Shown here piece after piece: positions 55,201-64,000 of a DNA stretch of 64,000 bases. The notes below the pieces were generated by a model that made no database searches, was not told the origin of the DNA, and was given only the letters and a program-made list of their open reading frames with translations. How positions within the stretch are numbered: the stretch's first letter is position 1; each line of letters opens with the position of its first letter. The translations under genes and the position numbers were made by a program. The stretch is taken from NCBI GenBank assembly GCA_029216955.1, contig JANAVB010023996.1:13982160-14046159 (forward strand). The letters are read 5' to 3'. The stretch is from Iris pallida. Lineage: Eukaryota; Streptophyta; Magnoliopsida; Asparagales; Iridaceae.

Positions 55201-56472
55201 CGATGCAGATTCGAATCTTCCCATTCTTCTTGAGGACGGGTACTATGTTGGCGACCCAATCCGGATGTTATTCCTCACGAATGAAGCCGCTGGCTATCAG
55301 TTTGTTGACTTCGGTTTCGATCGCATCCATGATGCCTGGGCGGAAGCGTCGTTGTTGTTGCTTGACTGGCTTTGTGTTCGACCGAATATTGAGCTTATGA
55401 AGGGCAATATCAGGATTTAACCCCGACATGTCTTCATAGCTCCATGCGAACACATCAATGTATTCTTTGACAAGTTCCAGCAGTGATTCTCGTTCTTCGT
55501 CTGTTAAACTTTTACTGACGAAGATTGGTTTTGGAGAAGATTTGCTACCGAGGTCGACCTGAATAACCTCATCTTTAGTAGGAGGTTCCCTTAGTTCGAA
55601 CCGCTTTTCCCATTACGCATCCAACTGCTGGGCCACGGCTCTAACTCAAGGATTTTGGGGATGTCTTCGTCTTCTTCATAAGCGTCGACGAATGCCATGT
55701 TGACTGACAAGACTTGTCTGAATACATCTCCGATGCTGGTATCAGAGTCAGAAGTTGGTGACCCGGTCGAATGTGAATGCCAGTCACATTCTTCATCTGA
55801 ACTTTTAGGGGTCGTCGTAGGTGTTACATACCCTAATCTACATCGAGTCTTGCTATAGTAGTCCCGTGGTTTGCCAGCCGGGACCGGGGGCTTCAAAGGT
55901 AATCGTCGTCCAGTACCATAGTTCAAACCCGGTGTCGTTTCCAGATCATACCCCTATTTCTGCATGAGATATTTAGATTGGGGGCTATAAAGATACAGAG
56001 GTAGTCTCCCGGCATCCGATCCAAGGTCGACTTCTTCTATGGTGAAGGGATGCGGGTCGTCTTTCCGGCCGAAGATGATTGGATGGTCCCCTCCCTCGAT
56101 TATTCGGTAAGCGTCTTCCGCTGGAGTAAGCTGGATTGTGGTGTAGACATTTATCACCTGTGTGTGTAGGTGAGTGCCTATACCGTGTTCTATAGTGTAC
56201 ATTGTACAAAGCTTATTAAGCTCGAGGTAGTTCAAAGATAGCCCTTTATTGATGAGGTAAGGTATCTTTTCTAGGGGAATTACATCATCTGTGGAGGGAA
56301 CATCAGTGTGGGCAGCCACATACTTGGCTAACTCTGGTTCCTCTTCGGCTACCCCCTGTGTGAATGAAGACTGAGAGGACGACCTGGGGAGCTTGATCGT
56401 CAGCGGTTCAGTTGATGGAGTTGAGCATGGAGTTGTTGGCAGACTAGCGACCCCCAGTTTGGTACTTGATAT
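52257..56472 (-). pseudogene. pol: Element B protease-linker and pol remnant
   Basis: Minus strand. 56472-55591: end of gag-protease/linker (EPLTIKLPRSSSQSS), cut by the F insertion. RT: ERMSFMDGFSGYNQIKMSPD near 55.1 kb, then YVDD near 54.91-54.92 kb. First RNase H near 54.4-54.5 kb; archaeal-type RNase H at 54.03-53.62 kb (FFDDASRTGPKGN, AEYNAL, YGDSQLIVNQI). Integrase 53.2-52.26 kb: MDIVGP, HDNGPQF and NGLAEAFNKT keep the D-D-E residues. Frames change at least twice between 55.9 and 55.0 kb, and stops occur, e.g. TAG near 52864 after the second Asp. It is non-functional but useful as reference for changes in G. Confidence 0.87.
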
Positions 56473-56830
56473 TGTTAGCCCAATGATTATATCATGTTTT
56501 TGAATATGGCTAATCAATTAAGTTTAACTAATGACGTCACTAATATTCATGTAATCCCTATCATGTTGCTACTTAAACTTAGCATTGTCCTAAATGTTCT
56601 ATATCATATTGTTATGATTATATCATACTGCATCATACTATTTTGTCCGTCTAACATTTACTCGCAGACAAGCAGGACATATGCAACAAAGAATTATTAA
56701 TGGGCCAAAGACGGCGTTATACAAGGAGTTTTCTCTGAACTGCCCAACGACCTATCCGGGGCCTCGCATCGGGGGTTCCGCTGCCCGGTCAGTGGACAGG
56801 GGTCGAGGGGGCAGCGCCCCCCGTCAAGGG

Positions 56831-56851
56831 TTCGGGGGCGAAGCCCCCGAA
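56831..56851. other. Perfect 9-bp GC-rich hairpin in the LTR of element F
   Basis: TTCGGGGGC, GAA loop, GCCCCCGAA. A second, GGGGGC/GCCCCC, lies just upstream. Both recur in the 3' LTR at about 63593-63640. Confidence 0.75.
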
Positions 56852-57313
56852 AGGTATTCAGATTTTCAGATCTGTTTATCTTTGGACGATTGCCGTCAAG
56901 GAAAAATGCGTCTTCTATGTCAGAAAAAAGACGTCATCAAAAGGGCTATTAGTTTTCATATTTATTCTGTATTTTTCATTTTATTGAGTCTAGGAAAAAT
57001 GTGAGATTGATCGGATCGGTACTGGCTTAGGTTTTTCTCAGTCCACAAACAAAAATAAGCCTACCTACGTATCCTAAAAATCCACAATTCCAAAAAGCCC
57101 AAAACCTATGCAAATTTGGTTTATTCCTTACTGTTCTGAACCAGCAGAACTCTGACAGAACTCTGACCGAGTTCGGTCCGAGTTCGGCCCGAGTTCGATC
57201 TGGGTTATTTGAATACAGTTCCTACCAAATCTGCATCCAACGTTCGTATGCGAAATCCTAGCATCCGAACTCTGCCCGAACTCTGCCCGAGTTCGGTCTC
57301 CCAAAAAAAACAC

Positions 57314-57322
57314 TATAAATAG
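57314..57322 (+). promoter_or_regulatory. TATA box of the LTR of element F
   Basis: TATAAATAG within CACTATAAATAGAG, downstream of the GAACTCTG/GAGTTCGG array. Confidence 0.65.
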
Positions 57323-57871
57323 AGTTGAGATTACCATTCATTTCAACAATCCAACTTCATCTCTTCTCTTCTCTATCTAAAGTGTTCTGAGCTTTTACTT
57401 TCATATCTAAGCCTTTACGACTCTTAGCCAAGCCAGTACAGTTTCTGTTTAATCTAAAGTTTGGTGTTGAAGAGTTGTATCGGAGGTTGTATTCAGAAAA
57501 CGTTCCAGTTTTCCAATTGCCTTCTGGAGCCGGTCGTGCGCTCGTCACCAAGCACGGTGTTGTAAAGTCGGTCGTGCACTTGTCGCCAAGCACGGTGTTG
57601 TAAGAGTTGCAAGCACTCAGTTAAAGCTTGTGTCATAGTGGATTAACATCGAGCAAGAGTACTCGAGACTGGATTAGTCCTCTCAGAGGGATACCAGTAT
57701 ACATCGCTGTGTCACTGAGTTTGAATTCTTGACTCTTACTTTACTGCATTTATTTACTGTCTCCTATTTACTGCCATAGTTATTACTTAAGTTTTTAATT
57801 GGTGATTATTTTCCGCTGCACACGTAAACACTCTATTCACCCCCCCTCTAGAGGTGCTCAACGGTCCTACA

Positions 57872-57890
57872 ATTGGTATCAGAGCGGGTT
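57872..57890 (+). other. Primer binding site of element F
   Basis: ATTGGTATCAGAGCGGGTT directly after the LTR; the same site as element E, initiator tRNA-Met type. Confidence 0.9.
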
Positions 57891-57923
57891 GTATTCATAT
57901 ATAACACTCTAGAGAGTATAAAT

Positions 57924-59378
57924 ATGGCAGCTGTGAATTCAATATTCAACGGTGAAGGGCAATCCACAAATAGACTCCCACTATTTGATGGAACGAACTA
58001 TAGTTATTGGAAAACACGGATGAGCTTGTACCTGAAGTCTCAAGACTTTGACTTATGGTCAATTGTTGTCAATGGCTACCAAAAGCCTACTATCACTTCT
58101 ATTCTCACATCCTCTATTATTAACAAGCCTTATTATAGTTACACAGAGGAAGAGAAGAAGTTAGCTAGCCTTGATGCAAAAGCAAAGCATGCTTTCTATT
58201 GTGCTGTAGACTTTAATGTATTCAATCTCATTACTACTTGCACAACATCTCATAAAATTTGGAAACTTCTTGAAGCTACTTATGAGTGTAGGTACGAAAG
58301 CAGTGCTAGCAACTCCAGAGAGGAGGATAGTCTTCATAATGATTCAAATATGTGTATGATGGAATTGGGATTTAAGGTACAACACAATTTCTTATACGAA
58401 GAAGAGCTTGTATGTGACAACTACAAGAAGATAGACCACATCCAAGATGATTGTACTACTACAAGACAGGAGAGTCACTACGAACAATCAAATAAAAGAA
58501 GATCATCGGGCATATGGTGTGAAAGTGAAGCAACAAATTCTGAAGAAGAAGAGAGACCTCATCAAGCTGCAAATTTATGCTCAATGGCATTATCTAACGA
58601 GGTACAGAATAATTCTCTTCTTGAAGAGAATGAATTTTCTTATGATGAGTTATCTGATGCTTTCAGTGATCTGTTAGAAGAACACAAGAAAGTATTAGAT
58701 AAGTATAAGCAAGCTAGAAAGGATATTCAATCCTATAAGCATGAGAATGAAAAGCTTACTTGCTTATTGAATGATGCTAGAAATACTTCTACTTCTAATA
58801 ATTCTACTGAGATTTCCATACTTGAGTTTAGATTGCATGAGGCACTTGAATGCATTGAGAAAAGCACTCAAGAAAATGCTAAACTTAAGGAGGAACTAGA
58901 ATCTGAAAAGAAGAAGTACTCTATTGCTTCATGTAGAATTGATGCTCTTTCTGCTATATATGATGAGATCTGTGCTAACTCTAAAAAGTTAGAGATTAGA
59001 CTGGGAAAGCAGGTAATACAACCTATGACTCAGTCTAACACAAGACACGTGACACATCACAAAGTCACACACGACAGATCATCTAGAAAGGAAGTAAGCA
59101 AAGCTAAAGCTTTACACAACCATGCTTTCTACTACAAGTATCCACTAAGATCATATCACACCAATTCATATTCTCGTACTGCTGTACATAGCCCTAATGT
59201 TAATACTTTTTGTCATTATTGTGGTATGAATGGACATGTTTCTAATCATTGTCAGATTAGAAAACTTGTTGATATAAACTTGTGCAAATGGGTTCCCAAA
59301 GCTAACAAATATGGATCCAAGTATTGGATACCAAAGACTTCACCTAATTTTGCAGGTGAAGCTTCTCATATCAAATAG
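57924..59378 (+). CDS. gag: Gag of element F, open over 484 codons
   Basis: The start ATG 57924 (MAAVNSIFNGEGQSTNRL) lies 34 bp after the PBS. Residues ~1-110: DUF4219-like opening, PLFDGTNYSYWKTRMSLYL and KASLDAKAK-type helix. ~115-220: a poor, acidic Ser/Glu-rich region in place of the UBN2 core found in E. ~230-370: coiled coil (SYDELSDAFSDLLEEHKKV onward). Residues ~430-443: CCHC knuckle CHYCGMNGHVSNHC (59211-59252). It ends SPNFAGEASHIK, short of any protease. It could coat the RNA of F particles; whether the missing UBN2 core abolishes assembly is unknown. The open frame may reflect recent insertion or use. Confidence 0.82.
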   Translation: MAAVNSIFNGEGQSTNRLPLFDGTNYSYWKTRMSLYLKSQDFDLWSIVVNGYQKPTITSILTSSIINKPYYSYTEEEKKLASLDAKAKHAFYCAVDFNVFNLITTCTTSHKIWKLLEATYECRYESSASNSREEDSLHNDSNMCMMELGFKVQHNFLYEEELVCDNYKKIDHIQDDCTTTRQESHYEQSNKRRSSGIWCESEATNSEEEERPHQAANLCSMALSNEVQNNSLLEENEFSYDELSDAFSDLLEEHKKVLDKYKQARKDIQSYKHENEKLTCLLNDARNTSTSNNSTEISILEFRLHEALECIEKSTQENAKLKEELESEKKKYSIASCRIDALSAIYDEICANSKKLEIRLGKQVIQPMTQSNTRHVTHHKVTHDRSSRKEVSKAKALHNHAFYYKYPLRSYHTNSYSRTAVHSPNVNTFCHYCGMNGHVSNHCQIRKLVDINLCKWVPKANKYGSKYWIPKTSPNFAGEASHIK

Positions 59379-60379
59379 AACCATGGAGCATGTTGGTGAT
59401 TGCAAAGCTACAATGGTCATCTTCCAAGCAATTGCCCCAACATAAGTGTGGTCACTAGAACCACTTCGGTAACATGCTTCCTAAATAGTTTTTAATATCT
59501 AGCATGTTATTATTGATGTATTGTTATTAGCTCTCATTAATATCTTTTAATTGTTTTTCAATTATGTGAGTTATAATCCTATCAAGACGAGTTGTTTAGC
59601 TTAAATGATTAGTTCACACTATATAGTATTTTATTTTTATTAGTGTGACACATTTATCTAGGTATGCTCTTTACTCGTAGTATTCATCTATGTAGTTGCA
59701 TACCACTCTAGTCCATAGAAGCTTTTGTTGTTGGTTTATGCTTTTGACTCTTTGTCTTTAATACTTTTAATGGTCACTTCTTATCGATTTGTCTTTAACA
59801 TGTCACATTTACTTTGATCGGTATTTTGTGAGTATGTATGTTTAGCACAAGTCTCCTATTTACTTAAAAAGTATATACATATACTTCTATGTTAACCTTG
59901 TACTTGCATAATATATTCACTATTGATTCTCATATTTTATTTTGATTAATTTTATTTATGCATATTTTTGATCTTGTGATATTTTTTATGCTTGTTAATG
60001 ATATATGAATAATTCATTATCAATCATATATTGCTCACATGTTTCTTATATTGTATAAATATCTTTATGGAGATATATGAGTTTAGTTCAAGTTCTATAT
60101 TATATTATTTTGAAAAGTAATTTCAAACTTGTGCTTATTTCATATGTAAGCAAATTTTTTTTTAACAAATTCGTGTACTTCTCTTTATTAGCTTCTTCCT
60201 CAAAGCCTCTTTTTAAATGATGTATTTTTTTTGGCTTTTTGGTTGACATTTTGTATACATGATATTTTAATATCTTGATCTTGATAAACCATTCTTTGGG
60301 TATTTACTTTTAGGAATTCTGGATTTCGACGATGTTCGACGATAATGCATATATTCCTTTGAATCTAAGTTCTTAAGAG

Positions 60380-60565
60380 TAGAAATCATTTTGGGAACAA
60401 GCCGAAAGGGTCATTCTGTCATACAGGTGTAAATAGCCTAAAACGACACGGTGTACTAGTCTTCGGACTACCGCTAGCTGGGAACCGGCCCCTACAGCTA
60501 ACCCGAAGTGATCAATACTTTATAGACTTAAGATTTATTAAGGTCTAAATGCAACTATTATCTAG
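60380..60565 (+). repeat. Conserved block, diverged copy 1, element F
   Basis: Aligns with 60810-61001: TTTTGGGAACAAGCC, a middle part ending CTACCGCTAGCTGGG, then CCTACAGCTAA and GATTTATTAAGGTCTAA. The TAGCTG/CAGCTA inverted pair is kept. The central ~60 bp are much changed. Confidence 0.7.
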
Positions 60566-60809
60566 TTCTGGATCCAAGGTACTGAACCCAGTCCCCTAGA
60601 TTCCAGAATACATCAACGTATCTAGGTCTTACTTTTTGATTTACAAGTGTTTTATATTTTATTGTTATCCAATAATTTTGTAGCACATATGGATTAATAT
60701 AATTGATACATCTTATGCTGTTTGCTACATTGTTCTAAGATTTTTAAGTCCATAGAATATAATTTATTTCATATTGCACTAATTCTTTTTAAATCCTCGG
60801 TTATTAAAG

Positions 60810-61001
60810 AAGAGATTTATTTTGGGTATAAGCCTACAAAAGGTCTGTCTGTCACCACGACTACGGTCGAAGCGAAGCGGTACTTAAGTGTTCCCCGGTG
60901 AACCTCCGTTAGCTGGGACAGTACCTCTACAGCTAATCCAAGATTGATCAACGCTTTATAAACTAAAGATTTATTGAGATCTAATTGCAATTATTATCTG
61001 A
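60810..61001 (+). repeat. Conserved block, copy 2, element F
   Basis: The first ~110 bp match element E (17905-18016, opposite strand) almost base for base through CACCACGACTACGGTCGAAG and GTTCCCCGGTGAACC. TTAGCTG and CAGCTAA form a 7-bp pair around a 14-nt loop. Confidence 0.85.
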
Positions 61002-62166
61002 TGGATTTTGAATTTTAGATTTGATGAATAATATTCTCTCTTTATATTTTCACAAAAAGGTAGCATATGTTGATCTATCTTGTCGAATGTGAGATTCTAT
61101 AGCATAGATCAATTTATGTCATCTTTTGACTTATATGATTATTCATCATGCTAATTTGAAATATCTTTTAATTGTTTTATTTTTTAAAAATGTTCATTTA
61201 ATGGATATTTCCTCTTTTGTCTAAAGATGATTGTCTTTCGTATTTCGTGACTACTCATTGAATATTATGATCTTGTGATTTCGTCTTTAACTTGTGTAAT
61301 ATTCAATGATTTTGAGCTTTATACTATTATCTTCTTATTCAAGTTACTTACTGTCTATAACAGTAATTCTTTGCAGGGAGAAGTCAAGCAAATTGAATCT
61401 CTCTCTCTCTCTCAAAGCGTTTCTTTACTTTAACCTTACGATTGTCAGGTGGACACCATGCTAAGGCTTTAAAAGGGAAGAAATGAACTTTGATAAGAAG
61501 AACTAATATTTTTTGGATTAACTTTCTACTTCCGAAAATATGTCTCTAAAATTTTTTAATTTTTGTCAATACTATTATTTTTTTCGGATATAGCCATGTA
61601 AAGGTGGTGCTGTTAAATTTTTTTTTCCAGTCAATTAGCCCCTTGACATGCCATATATCTAGAATACACTTTTCTTTGGACATATATCTAGTTATGTTTA
61701 TTTGTTCAAATGGAGTTATTTATGATTTATGGATTCTTTTATTAATGTTGTTTCTGTGATTCGAATCGACAGTTTTCAGTCTAAGGACTAAATGGACGCA
61801 TTCGAACATTTATTAAGACAGTTTTTCGTAATAAATTTCACATTTTTGAAAAGTCTTTTTGATTTTATTTGATTTATTGAATCTGTCCGGTACTCAAATG
61901 TTATAATTATAGACAGTTTTTAACATCTTTTAAATGTCTTGATTTTTTTATTCATTGAAGACATATTTTCTTCATCTTTAAGCGTTTATTTATATTGGAT
62001 ATTTCTTTTTCTTGCCTAAAGATGATATTTGTTTTGAGTTTGGAATTTTATATGCATTTGATCAAAGGAAAGAAAAGATACATATCTTGGATATCTCTTA
62101 GATCTTCTGATTATTTATCTATTTTATACATATTAATTATTTTTGAACTATATACGCATATTTTAA

Positions 62167-63257
62167 GGGGGAGCAAATTAATTGTTTCAATACCCTTAAT
62201 ATGTGGTATACCTAGTTCATCATGGACATATATTCTTTTACTTAAAATATTTTGTTGACTTGTTCATGATATTTGAATTTGTATTAGATGAGAGAATATA
62301 TGATTATTATTATTTATTTTTAATTCTCTCATTCGAGTTTCTAAAAGTTATCATGCCAAAATTAATTTAATTTATTGATAATCTTTTTGAGTTTTACACT
62401 GATTTGGCATTTCTTATTGAGATTTTATCTCAAAGTTTATGATTATCTATACTTATACTGTTCATACTTTGCGGGGGAGCATTCAAGTCGACTGGATTTC
62501 TCCTTCCCAAGTATTTTATCTTCATTACCTTCATGTTTATCTAATGGATATACATATATCATGCTAAGGTAATTGAATTCAAATGCATGAACTTTGGTAT
62601 AGATTTTGCATAGATTCTAGTATACATCTTTTGATTTTTTTTCCAATGATTATACTCTTTATGGAATTGATTCACTAATTTGTATGGGCAAATTATGAAT
62701 CATATTTTTTTGTGATCATTGTTAAAAGTTTCATTATTTTTTTTATTTGGTATATACTAGATCTGTGAATTTCTCATGAATTATTTATGACCAATGATTG
62801 ATTTCTGCTATATTGATATCTATTTCTTATTGAAATCCTTTATTGGTATATTTCAAAACTAGAGTTATATTTATCATAATATTGAGTTTTGAATATCATT
62901 TTTGGATTTCTAGTTGGTAAACTATGTATTGTTTGATTTAAATGTTCTTTGTTTAAGTTCAACCAACTATTTTGACAAAATTTTCTACTTTAGTTATGCA
63001 ATTTTCTAAACATGTCATTTCACTGTTCTCCTAATCCTTGATCATGATTATTATTCTTTTTCCTTCCTCCTATACTTATGCTTGAGTTCGTTTTATCTCT
63101 TTATTATGGGGGAGCTTCTTTTTGATCATGTCAAAGGGGGAGAAATAAGTTTAAGTTAGCAAAGAATTTTTTTTAGTATTATGTGTTTATTAGTGATACA
63201 TGCATCTATTGTATATATATTAAACTTAAAGGATTTGCCATAATCAAAAAGGGGGAG
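62167..63257 (+). other. Series of GGGGGAG purine tracts before the 3' LTR of element F
   Basis: GGGGGAG at 62167, 62473, 63108, 63136 and 63251; the last, in AAAAAGGGGGAGAT, abuts the LTR and is the main PPT. Multiple PPT copies are a reported feature of Sireviruses. Confidence 0.75.
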
Positions 63258-63259
63258 AT

Positions 63260-64000
63260 TGTTAGCCCAATGATTATATCATGTTTTTGAATATGGCTAA
63301 TCAATTAAGTTTAACTAATGACGTCACTAATATTCATGTAATCCCTATCATGTTGCTACTTAAACTTAGCATTGTCCTAAATGTTCTATATCATATTGTT
63401 ATGATTATATCATACTGCATCATACTGTTTTGTTCGTCTAACATTTACTTGCAGACAAGCAGGACATATGCAACAAAGAATTATTAATGGGCCAAAGACA
63501 GCGTTATACAAGGAGTTTTCTCTGAACTGCCCAACGACCTATCCGGGGCCTCGTATCGGGGGTTCCGCTGCCCGGTCAGCGGACAGGGGTCGAGGGGGCA
63601 GCGCCCTCCGTCAAGGGTTCGGGGGCGAAGCCCCCGAAAGGTATTCAGATTTTCAGATCTATTTATCTTTGGACGATTACCGTCAAGGAAAAATGCGTCT
63701 TCTATGTCAGGAAAAAGACGTCATCAAAAGGGCTATTAGTTTTCATATTTATTCTGTATTTTTTATTTTATTGAGTCTAGGAAAAATGTGAGATTGATCG
63801 GATCGGTACTGGCTTAGGTTTTTCTTAGTCCACAAACAAAAATAAGCCTACCTACGTATCCTAAAAATCCACAATTCCAAAAAGTCCAAAACCTATGCAA
63901 ATTTGGTTTATTCCTTACTGTTCTGAACCAGCAGAACTCTGACAGAACTCTGACCGAGTTCGGTCCGAGTTCGGCCCGAGTTCGGTCTGGGTTATTTGAA
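63260..64000 (+). repeat. 3' LTR of element F, first 741 bp
   Basis: TGTTAGCCCAATG onward, aligned with 56473-57213. Continues beyond the window. Confidence 0.92.

Larger units (their letters stand above)
26061..56472 (-). mobile_element. Element B: Ty3 Tat-lineage retrotransposon (minus strand), split by G and cut by F
   Basis: Pieces 26061-30691 and 49207-56472 (about 11.9 kb without G). From right to left on the minus strand: end of gag-protease (cut by F at 56472), pol (to 52257), convergent repeats, an antisense gene reading rightward on the plus strand (27820-51117), PPT and 3' LTR (27352-26061). The two halves join within the antisense gene, and G is flanked by AGAAT on both sides. 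The candidate left target duplication is ACGCC (26056-26060). Confidence 0.85.
56473..57871 (+). repeat. 5' LTR of element F
   Basis: 1399 bp, TGTTAGCCCAATG ... GTCCTACA. Contains two strong hairpins (about 56806-56820 and 56831-56851), CCGAGTTCGG/GAACTCTG arrays at 57140-57300 and a TATA box at 57314-57322. Confidence 0.92.
59379..63245. other. Noncoding AT-rich interior of element F
   Basis: 3.9 kb without a credible frame on either strand, in the place of pol and the third ORF. It holds the two diverged copies of the block shared with E, a (TC)n run at 61398-61412 and repeated GGGGGAG purine tracts near its end. Confidence 0.8.
56473..64000 (+). mobile_element. Element F: gag-only Sirevirus-like copia element (plus strand), right end outside
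   Basis: 5' LTR 56473-57871, PBS, open gag 57924-59378, about 3.9 kb without coding, purine tract, and the start of a 3' LTR at 63260. The first 741 bp of the LTRs differ at about 14 sites by eye (about 2%), almost all transitions. No protease, RT, RNase H or integrase is visible in any frame. It would have to use enzymes of a related element. Inserted into B after 56472; candidate target duplication GATAT (56468-56472), partner outside. Confidence 0.88.

Noticed and set aside
61995..62258. 87-codon hydrophobic frame in the interior of F
   Set aside because: AT-rich chance frame without motif or homology to E coding parts.
1..64000. Host protein-coding genes, tRNA or rRNA genes
   Set aside because: All substantial frames belong to retroelements; I saw no tRNA-like or rRNA-like sequence apart from primer binding sites.

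Overview
The window is repetitive plant DNA. I found no host gene, rRNA, tRNA or CRISPR array. It is a nest of at least eight LTR retrotransposons. The organism is a seed plant, most likely an angiosperm: the elements are Ty3 'Tat' elements with a second archaeal-type RNase H, Ty1/copia Sireviruses, a short-LTR copia element and a probable chromovirus LTR. I cannot name the species.

Layout (names A-G are mine). 1-987: end of a probable chromovirus LTR, inserted in A. A (988-7733, minus, Tat): 5' LTR, PBS, gag-protease remnant; inserted in C. C (7734-13395, minus, Tat): gag remnant and 5' LTR; inserted in D. D (13396-14605 plus 24104-25501, minus): old short-LTR copia element, split by C and by E. 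E (14606-24098, minus): complete Sirevirus-type copia element with two ~1.04 kb LTRs and target duplication CTTCC. 25502-26060: unassigned, promoter-like. B (26061-30691 plus 49207-56472, minus, Tat): 3' LTR, broken antisense gene, pol remnant; split by G and cut by F. G (30697-49201, plus, Tat): complete 18.5 kb element with 2281 bp LTRs and target duplication AGAAT. F (56473 to beyond 64000, plus): Sirevirus-like element with an open gag but no pol.

The most interesting object is a second gene in the Tat elements B and G. It lies antisense to gag-pol, between pol and the 3' LTR, and has its own TATAAATAG box, two introns at matching places and a poly(A) signal. The predicted protein joins a plant-mobile-domain-like region to a coiled coil. 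Its 3' end converges on pol across short repeats that share a CAGAGG core in both elements. The Tat elements also place the Gag start codon inside the last 10 bp of the LTR and read gag through the primer binding site. They carry a nested inverted repeat around the polypurine tract whose inner stem differs between copies but still pairs, and they are filled with a CATGCG-type motif in LTRs, gag leader and antisense intron. In the Sireviruses, a ~110 bp noncoding block is far better conserved between E and F than gag appears to be.

Most elements are dead. Nearly all stops I could compare with a homologue fit C-to-T or G-to-A changes, as expected from decay of methylated DNA. Coordinates, alignments and percentages were read by eye.
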